Shown here: positions 9,268 to 17,652 of the stretch, one piece after another
Numbering within the stretch: the first letter of the stretch is position 1
Layout of the letters: each line of letters starts with the position of its first letter
DNA from: Marinobacter segnicrescens
GTDB lineage: Bacteria; Pseudomonadota; Gammaproteobacteria; Pseudomonadales; Oleiphilaceae
Length of the DNA stretch: 46,659 nt
Assembly: GCF_900111555.1 (NCBI RefSeq)
Contig: NZ_FOHZ01000021.1
Coordinates: 1 to 46,659, forward strand
Direction of reading: 5' to 3'
The notes under the pieces: model-generated
The model's input: only the letters and a program-made list of their open reading frames with translations
What the model was told of the DNA's origin: nothing
Databases searched by the model: none
Made by a program: the position numbers and the translations under genes

Positions 9268-10203
9268 TTATGACCTGTGGCGACTGACGTAGCAATAACT
9301 TGCCTCGGTGAGTTCGTTCTCCCCACCCCACCTATAAGCACAGAGCTTTCCACCATTGTCACCCGCGATGCTGTAATCAAGGCATGCTACGTGCTTACTC
9401 AAAGGCGCCGGCTTTCCGGACATCCAGTAGTGCCCGACAAACACCGGCTTCTTGCCGTCGTACCCCGGCAAAACGTGTGCTGCCACCGGTTCATGGGGAA
9501 TTTGGTTGATTACATTTCCGGGTACCATGGCCAAGTCACGGTAGGTTAACTCACCCTGCCGCCACCATTTTGTGCGGATATTGGTGCGCTTTTGCTCATA
9601 TTTGTCAAAAAAGTGGTGATCTCCCGGTAGCGGCACTTCCAGGCCTTTAAGCAGGGTTTCAATCGCCTCATAAGCCGCTGAACCCTCTTGGCTTGCCGCT
9701 TCCCAGGCACCCGGCAGCAGCCGGTTGTCTGAATCGGTGTAATCGGCGATCGCCGCCAGGTGTCCCGGGTGCCAGCATGCATGGACTACGCGGAATTCCG
9801 GTAGATCCAGATAAACCGGCAAGGTTTTGAACCACTCAATCATGCTGTGGTGTAGTTCGCTACCCTCGCCAACTTGTTCCAGAAATTCTCTGTGCTGTTT
9901 CAGGTTTTTATCGATATGGGGGCGGAGAGACTCACCAGGGTTTTGCGGGTCAGCCGTGGCCCAGGTCACCGCGTTGAACTCGTGGTTGCCCATCACAGCC
10001 AGAGCCTGGCCGCCCTCGACCATGTTACGGGCAATGGTAACGGTTTCCACCTGCTCCGGTCCGCGATCAACGAAATCCCCCAGGAAGATGACTATGCGCT
10101 CCGGGTGCTGCCACACACCGTCTGTTTCGCGGTAATCCATCTTGGTTAAGAGGGCTTTGAGTTCGGTTGCGTGGCCATGAATATCGCCGATCAGGTCGTA
10201 CAT
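9268..10203 (-). CDS. ApaH/PrpE-type metallophosphoesterase
   Basis: This protein of about 311 residues has the calcineurin-like phosphoesterase signature: GDIHG (residues 6-10), GDFVDRG (42-48) and GNHE (72-75), then VVHACWHPGH and FVGHYW for the remaining metal ligands. It should hydrolyse phosphoesters with two metal ions; its substrate cannot be told from sequence. Two tandem ATGs exist at 10206 and 10203; the second is six bases after AGGGA and is preferred. The stop lies 27 bp before zorA, so it may be the first gene of the Zorya transcript. It could also be a resident gene beside which Zorya landed. Confidence 0.85.
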   Translation of the reverse strand: MYDLIGDIHGHATELKALLTKMDYRETDGVWQHPERIVIFLGDFVDRGPEQVETVTIARNMVEGGQALAVMGNHEFNAVTWATADPQNPGESLRPHIDKNLKQHREFLEQVGEGSELHHSMIEWFKTLPVYLDLPEFRVVHACWHPGHLAAIADYTDSDNRLLPGAWEAASQEGSAAYEAIETLLKGLEVPLPGDHHFFDKYEQKRTNIRTKWWRQGELTYRDLAMVPGNVINQIPHEPVAAHVLPGYDGKKPVFVGHYWMSGKPAPLSKHVACLDYSIAGDNGGKLCAYRWGGENELTEASYCYVSRHRS

Positions 10204-10456
10204 CATTCATCCCTGCCTGGTAGGTCGTTCTTGCTCAGCCTGTTTTGGTGGTTACGAAAGGTTAGGCTGCAGTTAATTCGTATTTTAAGCAATAGTGCTT
10301 GAATTTAGGGCTAATTCCAATCAAATGTAACTCTTGTTTACATTGGGAAAATGTACCCTTCGTCTGCCATCCTCGGCAATATATCGGTCGGTTGCGACAC
10401 AAGGCGTCGCACTGATGTTCTATCATTTGAACCGACTAATGATCAGGGAGAAACTG

Positions 10457-10789
10457 ATGAACCGTGCTGAACAAGAAATGCTCAAGAAGCGCATCGAGGA
10501 ACGCAAAGGACTATCTGAGGAAGAAAGCCGCAAGCTGGACCAGCTCGAGGAGATGATCAACAAGATTCATTTCGAGCTGTTTCCGGAAGAGTACGACGCA
10601 ATGATGGACTCCATTGCTGACGCCAATGACCGCCGCCAGGGAATCAATCCCATGAGTGCGGACTATACCGCCGAGGTAAATTCACGCCGCGAAAAGCTTG
10701 GAGTACCTCCGCTTGGTGCCAATGGGTTACCTACGGACGATGCCAGTTGGAATGTTGCCCGGGAAGAGGCGCTGCGGCGTCTCGGATAA
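10457..10789 (+). CDS. Hypothetical protein, 110 residues
   Basis: This is a small soluble, charged protein starting MNRAEQEMLKKRIEERKG. The first 50 residues are strongly helical and probably a coiled coil; the rest contains a Gly/Pro-rich tail. I do not recognise the family. ATG 10457 is chosen because AGGGAG lies seven bases upstream; a longer frame open from 10334 has no such site and unlikely composition. The gene is divergent from the metallophosphoesterase gene, with a 250-bp AT-rich gap between them. Confidence 0.65.
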   Translation: MNRAEQEMLKKRIEERKGLSEEESRKLDQLEEMINKIHFELFPEEYDAMMDSIADANDRRQGINPMSADYTAEVNSRREKLGVPPLGANGLPTDDASWNVAREEALRRLG

Positions 10790-10839
10790 TCCACCTCTCC
10801 CAGCCGATTACTGCAGAGTTTTGGAGGCCCGGAAAGAGG

Positions 10840-11841
10840 TTACGGATCCTGCCGGACTCGCCTTAGCCCCTGCTCCAGCGTAGCCTCGATCTCCTGCCGC
10901 AGCCACGCGGGCTCCAGAATATCGCAATGGACGGCCTGGGCCGTCAGCCACCATCGCAGGTCCTGGGTATCGCCCACGGTAACGGCAATCTCGAAGCTCT
11001 TGTCGTCAAGCTCGCTGGTCAGCTGATCAAAGCCCAATGGGGATTCAATCAAGTGATTCAGCACCGGCCTGTCGCAGCGCAGCTTGAGGTATACCGGTTC
11101 CTCTGACTTGAGAATCCCCATGGCACCGGAGCGGATGTACAGATCCAGGTCGAAGTCATCCGGGCGAACCGTTGGCTCTTCCACGACCGCCCCCTCAGTC
11201 GCCCTGTGCAGAACCAGCTGGCGAATCCCTTCCCGGCCTTCGATAGTACCGATGAGATAGACGTTCGGGTCGCGGAAGATTAGCCCATATGGGTGCACCA
11301 CGATTTCTTCCGGCTCTGGCCAGTTCCGGGCCTGGTAAGTCAGTTGACATTGGTATTCCCGCAGCAGGGCTTCCGTCACCGCTTCCAGTACATCGGCATC
11401 TATCGACGGGCGTTGCCCACCAAGGCCACGGTTGATAACCCTTACCCGATTTGGCCACTGGCCAAGCGGATTCTTCTCCCGGAGCAGGGTGCGGTGAGCC
11501 TCGTCGAAATGCGGCTTCAGGTGGGAGAGGGCTCTCGGAGGCAGCATGGGAGAAAGGTAAGCCCTGGCAAGCTCAAACGTGAGTGCTGCAGGTAGGTCCA
11601 GCGCCGGGATAATGTCCATGGTGGCATCCCGGTCGAATGACCAACGATAAGGGCGGGAATCTTCATCCACCAAGAGCGGGAAATCTGCACTCAGTTTTTC
11701 CAGGTCCCGCTGGATGGAGCGCATGGTCACCGAGAATCCCCGCCCCTCCAGCCGGCTCGCAAGCTCGGGTGTAGTGATCGACTTCGGGTAACGGGGCACC
11801 ATCCGGAGCATGGTGAGATAGCGAACGGCGGTGTTGGACAT
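10840..11841 (-). CDS. WYL-domain transcriptional regulator (YafY type)
   Basis: This 333-residue protein has an N-terminal DeoR-like helix-turn-helix (about 1-65, ITTPELASRLEGRGFSVTMR followed by SIQRDLEKL) and a C-terminal WYL ligand-sensing domain with its WCX extension. Such regulators sense small molecules or nucleic acids and often control their own divergent neighbours. The start is ATG 11841 with AAGGA seven bases upstream; 20 more in-frame codons upstream lack a ribosome site. A palindrome in the divergent region (11878-11892) is a candidate operator. Despite lying near a Zorya system it is separated from it by an unrelated gene, so a defence role is not implied. Confidence 0.88.
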   Translation of the reverse strand: MSNTAVRYLTMLRMVPRYPKSITTPELASRLEGRGFSVTMRSIQRDLEKLSADFPLLVDEDSRPYRWSFDRDATMDIIPALDLPAALTFELARAYLSPMLPPRALSHLKPHFDEAHRTLLREKNPLGQWPNRVRVINRGLGGQRPSIDADVLEAVTEALLREYQCQLTYQARNWPEPEEIVVHPYGLIFRDPNVYLIGTIEGREGIRQLVLHRATEGAVVEEPTVRPDDFDLDLYIRSGAMGILKSEEPVYLKLRCDRPVLNHLIESPLGFDQLTSELDDKSFEIAVTVGDTQDLRWWLTAQAVHCDILEPAWLRQEIEATLEQGLRRVRQDP

Positions 11842-11877
11842 AGCAGATTCCTTGCATGATCTATACGACACCATAGG

Positions 11878-11892
11878 CGACATAAAATGTCG
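11878..11892. promoter_or_regulatory. Palindromic operator candidate between WYL regulator and mini-operon
   Basis: CGACAT and ATGTCG form perfect inverted repeats separated by AAA. A further CGACA half-site lies at 11866-11870. The palindrome sits in the 122-bp gap between the two divergently transcribed units, where an autoregulating WYL protein would bind. Confidence 0.4.
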
Positions 11893-11963
11893 TAACGTCA
11901 TGCTAGATTCTTCCCCATACCAAGTAAAGCTTCCGACAAATCAGCAAGCAAAGGAGAGTAACC

Positions 11964-12356
11964 CTGAATCACTCAGACTTTACCCACCTTCTGGTCGAAC
12001 ATGGATTCACCCCCCAGTCCTACGATTTCGCGTCGACCATGCTCGGTTTCCAGCATGAGATTTATAACGCACTTATTCACGACGATCCGGTTTTCAGTCC
12101 TTATTCACAGGTCCATCAGCAGCCTCATTCACCCGACGCGATGATTCGTTGTGAACTGCTTACCAATACCGGAGACCTGACCGCTGCGGTGAAGCATTTC
12201 TATAACCGCTGGATGATTGAATTACGCTATGAAAACCCGGTGGTGGAACGTCTCAACCTGAACCGTAGCCAGGACGTCGTTACCATCCACGTGCTGACGA
12301 TCAGTGAGCACAATGCCATGACTTTCCAGTTCACCATCAAGCGAGGTGTGCGATGA
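11964..12356 (+). CDS. Hypothetical protein, probable CTG start
   Basis: This encodes about 130 residues that I do not recognise. The first ATG in frame is at 12039, but it lacks a ribosome site and would drop 25 codons that look coding (start NHSDFTHLLVEHGF). At 11964 a CTG stands seven bases after AGGAG in AAAGGAGAG, with no ATG, GTG or TTG nearby, so I infer a CTG start. The protein is soluble, with a central basic stretch and alternating hydrophobic strands (VVTIHVLTISEHNAMTFQFT). The stop overlaps the start of the next small gene by four bases (ATGA), so the two are translationally coupled. Confidence 0.6.
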   Translation: MNHSDFTHLLVEHGFTPQSYDFASTMLGFQHEIYNALIHDDPVFSPYSQVHQQPHSPDAMIRCELLTNTGDLTAAVKHFYNRWMIELRYENPVVERLNLNRSQDVVTIHVLTISEHNAMTFQFTIKRGVR

Positions 12357-12532
12357 TCTTTAGCCTTTTCGTCCTGAATGTGGTGCTCTGGATTGCAGCC
12401 TCCATGTTGTGTATCAGCTACTTCAACGACCATGTCGAGGGCTGGGAGGAGTGGGAGGCCTTCCCGGTATGGGTGAAGATTCCGATATTGCTGGTTGCAC
12501 CAGCTCTTTTTCTACCCTGGTGGATCAGATAA
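12353..12532 (+). CDS. Small two-helix membrane protein, 59 residues
   Basis: This short frame runs from ATG 12353 to TAA 12530-12532 and overlaps the stop of the preceding gene as ATGA. It encodes two hydrophobic helices (about 2-22, IFSLFVLNVVLWIAAS; and 42-58, IPILLVAPALFLPWW) joined by an acidic, Trp-rich loop (EGWEEWEAFPVW). The tight coupling and well-formed helices support a real gene. No function is recognised; it probably works with the soluble partner encoded upstream. Confidence 0.6.
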   Translation: MIFSLFVLNVVLWIAASMLCISYFNDHVEGWEEWEAFPVWVKIPILLVAPALFLPWWIR

Positions 12533-12731
12533 GCGAAAAGCTATCAGACCACAATTACTGGTACCGCCATTTTAGGCATTCCTGCCCACAACACGGATTT
12601 AACCGTCTTTTCAACGGCACCGTGCACGAGGGCAGCAATGCTGCAGTATTACTTCGCTATCCTCGCCTACCGTTGATACAGAGCCGGACAGAGGCATCCA
12701 ACCTTCCAGCCTTGGGTTCGCTTCGACATTG

Positions 12732-13253
12732 CTATTCTAGCCCATCATTCCTGCACAAACTGACGTCCGTAGCGTTGTCTTCCAGGAGTTTGCGGACGGT
12801 CTGACGAACATCCACAACCGGCCCGCCAGCAACAAACCGGGCATCAAGGTCATAGGCCATCCGCTCCAGGGGCATCTGGTCATATCCGTAAATAGAAATT
12901 TCTTCCAGGTAACGAGAGATGAAGTTGCGATAGCCAAGCTGCTGCCACTGGGCCACATGGACCAGTTCATGGAAATGAATTCGCAGGTTATTGGCCGCTG
13001 AGGGCGTCAGGTAATAGGTGTCATCCAGAGTCAGGCCTGCAACACTTCGGTCAAACAGGTCATCCAGGCCTGCCTGCGAAACATACTCTTGCGGTGGCAA
13101 CGGTACTTCGGGCACTTCGACGTAGTAGCTCCGGGCGAGGAAACTTTCAGGGAAATAACCGGCAAACAGCTCCTTGAACTCCGTGCATGGGCGCCTGGAG
13201 GTTGCGAAGTGCAGATTGGTCTCGTTCACCCAGGATCGGATGGTATCCAGCAT
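12732..13253 (-). CDS. Putative zinc-dependent HEXXH protein
   Basis: This 173-residue protein has a clear HELVH motif at 95-99, in the context LRIHFHELVHVAQW, and a downstream LERMAYDLDARF segment that could give the third metal ligand. The pattern is seen in small eCIS-type or DUF4157-like metalloprotease-related proteins. No signal peptide is visible. ATG 13253 is used because AAGGAG stands seven bases upstream; the longer frame to 13328 has no ribosome site. Peptidase activity is inferred only from the motif. Confidence 0.65.
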   Translation of the reverse strand: MLDTIRSWVNETNLHFATSRRPCTEFKELFAGYFPESFLARSYYVEVPEVPLPPQEYVSQAGLDDLFDRSVAGLTLDDTYYLTPSAANNLRIHFHELVHVAQWQQLGYRNFISRYLEEISIYGYDQMPLERMAYDLDARFVAGGPVVDVRQTVRKLLEDNATDVSLCRNDGLE

Positions 13254-13502
13254 GTTCTGTCTCCTTGAATCTGGCGGCACTGTCTTGTCGGGCTGATCTG
13301 TTTTCTGTTGCAGATCGCACTCCCTCAAGATGTGTCGTCAGATTAAGCGACCAGAGCGACAGAAACGGTCGCTTACTGGAAAACCTACCGCCCCGGTGGG
13401 CTGCCGCCCTTTTTGGGGAGCCGCGAACGCCCGCCATGCCTTGTTCCAAGCCTTAGCGGCTTTGGCAGTTTGACTTGGTGACAGTCATAGGCTGAGTGTG
13501 GG

Positions 13503-13577
13503 CAGCACTTCTTGAGTGCGTCAGATTTGAACGGATTGAATACCGCCGCTGTCGATTTCACCAACAAATCGAACTGA
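13503..13577 (+). pseudogene. Remnant of the 3' end of an alpha/beta-hydrolase gene
   Basis: Twenty-four codons plus stop (QHFLSASD...) align without gaps to the last 24 codons of the intact hydrolase gene at 17498-17572; I count 15 of 24 residues identical, and the first 23 bases differ at one site. Position and stop codon match. Nothing upstream is convincingly hydrolase-like, and an in-frame stop lies at 13488. It is therefore a decayed paralogue of which only the catalytic-His segment survives. The rest of the 13254-13648 gap shows no gene. Confidence 0.6.
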
Positions 13578-13587
13578 GCGAAGACCC

Positions 13588-13611
13588 GCCCGAGCCAATG
13601 ATGGCCCGGGC
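13588..13611 (-). terminator. Stem-loop behind the ligase remnant
   Basis: GCCCGAGCC and GGCCCGGGC pair (one mismatch) around a six-base loop. On the minus strand it lies about 40 bp behind the stop of the CoA-ligase fragment. There is no clear T run, so it may be a weak terminator or just a GC hairpin. Confidence 0.35.
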
Positions 13612-13648
13612 CGTCAAGGTTAGTAACCTCCCCAGAACCGAGTGGTGG

Positions 13649-14242
13649 CTAGCCCGCCAGCATATCCCGCAAAGCTTTGCGGTTCAGCTTTCCAACCGCC
13701 GTCTTCGGCACACTGTCCACGAAGACGACCTTTCTTGGTTTCTTGTAGGAGGCCAGGCGCCCGCTGACAAAGTCGATGAGCTTTGCCTCGGTAACTTCCT
13801 GACCGGGCTTGAGCGCAATAGCCGCGGTCACCGCCTCGACCCATTTTTCATCTTTGGTGCCAACGACGGAACACTCGGCAATCGCAGGATGTTCCATAAG
13901 GACATCCTCGACCTCCCGTGGGTAGACGTTGTAGCCGCCGGTGATGATCATATCGGAGGTACGGTCTTTCATGTGCAAGAAGCCGCGCTCGTCCATAATC
14001 GCCACGTCCCGCGTACGGAGCCAGCCGTCGTCAGTAAACATTTCAGCGTTCAGCTGATCGGCGTTGTAATACCTTTTCATCATAGAGGGGGCCTTTACGG
14101 CAATTTCGCCGGGCTCAACATGCGGCACATCGTTTCCAGACTCATCAATCAGGCGCAGTTCAGCATCCACACAGGGCTGGCCACATGAACCAAGCAGTTC
14201 GCCCTCATGATCCTCCGGCCGAAGAACGGTAATGATGGCACG
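13649..14242 (-). pseudogene. 3' half of an acyl-CoA ligase (AMP-binding) gene
   Basis: About 200 residues match the C-terminal part of AMP-forming fatty-acid/aromatic acyl-CoA ligases: GELLGSCGQP, PGEIAVKAPSMMKRYYN, the adenylate motif DGWLRTRDVA, the hinge DRTSDMIITGGYNVYP, and the catalytic Lys of VGKLNRKALR near the end. Intact enzymes have about 500-560 residues; the N-terminal 300, including the AMP-binding P-loop, are gone. Homology stops near 14240, where PaaX-like sequence on the opposite strand begins. An open frame to 14317 is read from the other gene's DNA and should not be taken as a true start. Confidence 0.82.
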
Positions 14243-14757
14243 GTGGATGGGTGGGCATCCTGGATAGCGGGGTACCGCGTCGGAACAAGACACAGTGGCG
14301 AGCTCACGAACGATCAATGAAGCTTCGAGGGTTCGAGAGACTGTTTGAGGGGCTCAGTGTTCGCCCGGATAACCTGGTTGGTGGCATCAAGGTCCTGCGC
14401 AAGGACCTGTAGGGGCTGGGTCTGGCTGCTGAAGCGCATGTGTTCGAGATTCAAGGTTTTTCAGATCAGGACGAGCAGGCAGCAAGGTCACTGTGGGATA
14501 GGCAAGCCCTGCTCCGGGACTACAAACGGTTGGTCGATCAGGTGTCCAATCAATTGAGGAGATTGGAAAGCCTGTCACCAGAAGCAGCCGCAGCGGAATC
14601 TCTGGTCTTCGGTCGGTCCGTCATTCGTCAGATTATTCGCGACCCACTGTTACCCGAGGAGCTTGTCGCCAGCAAGCAACGACTCAGGATGATCAGTCTG
14701 ATGCAGGAGTATCAGACGGTAGCAATCAAAATCTGGTTGAACGTGTTGGGCGTGTAA
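14236..14757 (+). pseudogene. PaaX-like transcriptional regulator, truncated and with an amber codon
   Basis: The plus-strand frame from 14236 reads as the middle and C-terminal part of a PaaX-type repressor: RAHERSMKLRGFERLFEGL, VRPDNLVGG, then after a TAG at 14410-14412 continuing in the same frame AAEAHVFEIQGF, ARSLWDRQALLRDY, SVIRQIIRDPLLPEEL and the YQTVAIKIW tail. The N-terminal winged helix is missing; it was lost at the junction with the acyl-CoA ligase fragment. PaaX-type regulators repress phenylacetate-like catabolic genes and respond to acyl-CoA esters, which fits the neighbouring ligase and acyl-CoA dehydrogenase. The frame open from ATG 14440 is only the tail. Confidence 0.72.
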
Positions 14758-14781
14758 CTGCTCCCCGCTACCCTATAAAAG

Positions 14782-14817
14782 AAAGGCAGATCCGTGAGTT
14801 ACTGGTCTGCCTTTTTT
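14782..14817 (+). terminator. Rho-independent terminator after the PaaX-like pseudogene
   Basis: AAAGGCAGA and TCTGCCTTT pair perfectly across a 15-base loop and are followed by a T run (14812-14817). It lies 25 bp after the pseudogene stop. Confidence 0.75.
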
Positions 14818-15185
14818 GTTTCTCGTTGGTGTGATTCCTGGGCGCATCCCATCGCAGACGATGAAAAAAGTGCCGCTGTGGTATCAAGACCGCCTACCCT
14901 GAGGTTGGTAAAGCTGGAAAGCCGATACAAAGAGCTCAACTCATTCCCGGGCGCACCACCGAGCAATAGCAATAGAGCGACCGCTCGTTTTATTATTGAC
15001 ACTTCCCGGTCTGCCCTTTAGCGTTAGCTGACCTATGTCCCGCCTGATTGATATTGTGGACCACAAGAGTCTGCATCGGCTCTGCCAGAACCTGGACGAA
15101 GAATAACAGAAGGCAATCCGTAAACTGTCGGAAAGCACCCTCAACCCCGAGTCTGGAAAGCTCACTACAACAAGGAGAAGCCCCC
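14818..15185. other. Intergenic stretch with no supported gene
   Basis: No frame here has a ribosome site or recognisable product. A short plus-strand frame from 15034 (MSRLIDIVDHKSLHRL) ends after 23 codons and could be a relic. The stretch probably holds the promoter of the acyl-CoA dehydrogenase gene, but I could not pick a convincing one. Confidence 0.4.
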
Positions 15186-16457
15186 GTGGACATCACTACC
15201 ACGCCAGCAGAAATGAACGACCTCACCATGTCGGAAAAATCCCGGCCATTGCTTGAGGCCGTCAAGCAACATATCCGTGACAATGTCGACCCCATTCTGG
15301 AAGAATTCGAGCGCCTGGGCCAAGGCCGCGCAGACCGGTTCAGCTACGCTCCCGGCCAGCTCGAGCTGCTTGAGGGCGCGAAGCAGAAAGCCAAGGAAGC
15401 CGGGTTGTGGAACTTCTTCCTGCCCAACGCCGAAACCGGTGAAGGTCTGTCCAACCTCGACTATGCCTACCTGGCGGTGGAGCTGGGCAAGAACCCCCTG
15501 GCTTCGGAGACCCTCAACTGCTCCGCGCCGGACACCGGCAACATGGAAGTACTGGAACGGGTTGGTACCCCCGAGCAGAAAGAGCAGTGGCTTAAGCCAT
15601 TGCTGGAAGGCAAGATTCGCTCCTGCTTCGGTATGACCGAGCCCCATGTGGCCTCTTCGGACGCTCGCAATATTGAAACGAGCGCGGTACTGGAAGGCGA
15701 CGAATGGGTCATCAACGGCGAAAAGTACTACATTTCCGGCGCCGGCGATCCCCGCTGCAAGATCATGATCTGCATGGTCAAGACAAGCCCGGATGCCGAG
15801 GCCTGGCGTCAACAGTCCCAGATCCTGGTCCCCATGGATGCGCCGGGCCTGACTGTGGTCGGCCCGATGCACGTGTTCGGCCACGACGACGCCCCCCATG
15901 GCCACATGCACATCACACTCGAGAATGTACGGGTCCCCAAAGAGAACATACTGTGGGGTGAAGGCCGCGGCTTCGAGATTTCACAGCTGCGGCTGGGCCC
16001 GGGTCGCATCCACCATTGCATGCGCTCCATCGGCGCCGCCGAGAAAGCGCTGGACCTGATGATCGAACGCGGTCAGAGCCGAGAAGCCTTCGGTCGCCCG
16101 ATCCTGGATCTGGGCAAGAACATGGAAACCATTTCCCGCGCGCGGATCGAAATTGAAGCCATGCGCATGATGGTCCTCAAGGCCGCCAAGGCGATGGATG
16201 TGCTTGGCAACAAGGAAGCTCGCGTCTGGGTCTCCATGGTCAAGGCCATGGTGCCAGAGAAAGTCTGCAAGATTATCGACGAAGCGATCCAGATCCACGG
16301 CGCCACCGGCGTCAGCCAGTGGTCAGAGCTGCCCGACATGTATACCAAGCAGCGCACCCTGAGACTGGCAGACGGACCGGACGAGGTCCACCATAATGTG
16401 GTCGCCCGCGCCGAGGTAAAGGCCTATAACCAGGATCCCTACCGTCGGCAGGAGTAA
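15186..16457 (+). CDS. Acyl-CoA dehydrogenase (ACAD10/11-like)
   Basis: This is a 423-residue flavoenzyme that oxidises an acyl-CoA to the 2-enoyl-CoA, passing electrons to ETF. Visible features are the FAD/acyl-CoA signature CFGMTEPHVASSDARN, the ISGAGDPRCK segment, SREAFGRPILD, and the C-terminal IHGATGVSQWSELPDM and RLADGPDEVH. GTG 15186 follows AAGGAG by eight bases and gives the usual N-terminus; 46 upstream in-frame codons read from ATG 15048 look non-coding. The gene is followed by a terminator and lies beside the remnants of an acyl-CoA ligase and a PaaX-like regulator, which suggests breakdown of a carboxylic acid through its CoA ester. Confidence 0.9.
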   Translation: MDITTTPAEMNDLTMSEKSRPLLEAVKQHIRDNVDPILEEFERLGQGRADRFSYAPGQLELLEGAKQKAKEAGLWNFFLPNAETGEGLSNLDYAYLAVELGKNPLASETLNCSAPDTGNMEVLERVGTPEQKEQWLKPLLEGKIRSCFGMTEPHVASSDARNIETSAVLEGDEWVINGEKYYISGAGDPRCKIMICMVKTSPDAEAWRQQSQILVPMDAPGLTVVGPMHVFGHDDAPHGHMHITLENVRVPKENILWGEGRGFEISQLRLGPGRIHHCMRSIGAAEKALDLMIERGQSREAFGRPILDLGKNMETISRARIEIEAMRMMVLKAAKAMDVLGNKEARVWVSMVKAMVPEKVCKIIDEAIQIHGATGVSQWSELPDMYTKQRTLRLADGPDEVHHNVVARAEVKAYNQDPYRRQE

Positions 16458-16466
16458 CACTGCTCA

Positions 16467-16497
16467 GCCGTCCCCGGATGTGATCGCCGGGGACGGC
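16467..16497 (+). terminator. Rho-independent terminator after the acyl-CoA dehydrogenase gene
   Basis: An 11-bp perfect stem, GCCGTCCCCGG with CCGGGGACGGC, has a nine-base loop and is followed by CCTTCTTC. It lies nine bases after the stop. Confidence 0.75.
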
Positions 16498-16681
16498 CCT
16501 TCTTCAGTACAATCAGAAGAACTCCCACTCGGCACCCCGGCGCAATAACCGGCTGCCACCCGCCCGGGTTTGACTTCCAGCCCATTGTAGCTTTGACTGA
16601 ATTGGGCATTTACTCCCACGCCCAGCTGTAACAAATGTCTCGATATTTCCTTTCTGATATTAATAACAAAAGGATTGGTCA

Positions 16682-17572
16682 ATGACTGACACCACCCAAA
16701 CCGTCGATATCCCCCACCTCGGTGGCTCCACTGTGGGTTACCGCTTTGGCAAGCCCTACGATCCATCGCTCCCGACACTGATCCTGAATAACTCGTTTAC
16801 CACCTCGGCTGAGTTGTTCAGGCCACAATTCGCTGACGAGGAACTTTTGAAGGTGGCCAACCTCCTGGCCATCGAGCCATACGGCCACGGCAAAACCCAC
16901 CCCACCTACCGCCAGTTCACCTATTGGGACAGCGCGATCGCCAACCTGCAGGTGCTGGATGCACTGGGCATTGACCAGGCCTTCGCAATGGGCACATCCC
17001 AAGGGGGCTGGATTGTTACCCAAACCGCCATGCTCGCGCCGGACCGAATCAAGGGCATTATTCCGCTGGGCACGTCCATGGACCGCGAAAGCCAGCAAAG
17101 CCAGGCGCTCGGCTGCTGGGATGGCACCGAGTTCTGTACGCCAGCCATTGACGCGTTGGCTGAATCCGTCCCCGACGACTGGGTGGTACCGGATGAATTC
17201 GTTATTGGCGTGCTCGACGCCGGCCTGGGCGACTCGGTATCAGACGAGGACCGGGCCTTCTGGCTGGACGTCTACCGCAGGAACTATTCCGGAGATGCCG
17301 GCCGTGAGCGTCTGCGGATTTGCTCGATCAACCTGCGCGACCGGGACAGCTTGTTGGCACGGCTTAACAGCCTTACCTGTCCGGTGCTGTGGATTCATGG
17401 CACTGCGGACTCGGTTTACTCCGTTGCCAACGCCGAAAACGGCATCGCCCGCTTCACCGGGTCGAAGGATGCGCAGCTAAAAGTTGTTGAGGGTGGCCAG
17501 CACTTCTTGAGTGCCTCAGACCCAAAAGAGGTCAATGCTGCCGCAGTGGATTTCATCAGTAAATGGAAATGA
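16682..17572 (+). CDS. Alpha/beta-fold hydrolase
   Basis: This 296-residue cytoplasmic hydrolase has an intact catalytic triad: Ser106 in the nucleophile elbow GTSQGGW, Asp243 in HGTADSVYS and His274 in GGQHFLS. It likely cleaves an ester, lactone or C-C bond; the substrate is unknown. AAGGA lies a few bases before ATG 16682. The next gene, a cyclase-family hydrolase, starts 80 bp later. A 24-codon relic of a paralogue survives at 13503. Confidence 0.85.
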   Translation: MTDTTQTVDIPHLGGSTVGYRFGKPYDPSLPTLILNNSFTTSAELFRPQFADEELLKVANLLAIEPYGHGKTHPTYRQFTYWDSAIANLQVLDALGIDQAFAMGTSQGGWIVTQTAMLAPDRIKGIIPLGTSMDRESQQSQALGCWDGTEFCTPAIDALAESVPDDWVVPDEFVIGVLDAGLGDSVSDEDRAFWLDVYRRNYSGDAGRERLRICSINLRDRDSLLARLNSLTCPVLWIHGTADSVYSVANAENGIARFTGSKDAQLKVVEGGQHFLSASDPKEVNAAAVDFISKWK

Positions 17573-17652
17573 GCCGACATGTGCTGCATCACTGATACAA
17601 ATCATAAGCAGCCAGCATTCCCCAACAAAAACCACATGATGGAGCAGATCCC

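Noticed and set aside
14440..14757. A complete 105-residue gene starting at ATG 14440
   Set aside because: Family-like sequence continues upstream in the same frame across the TAG at 14410, so it is the tail of a PaaX-like pseudogene.
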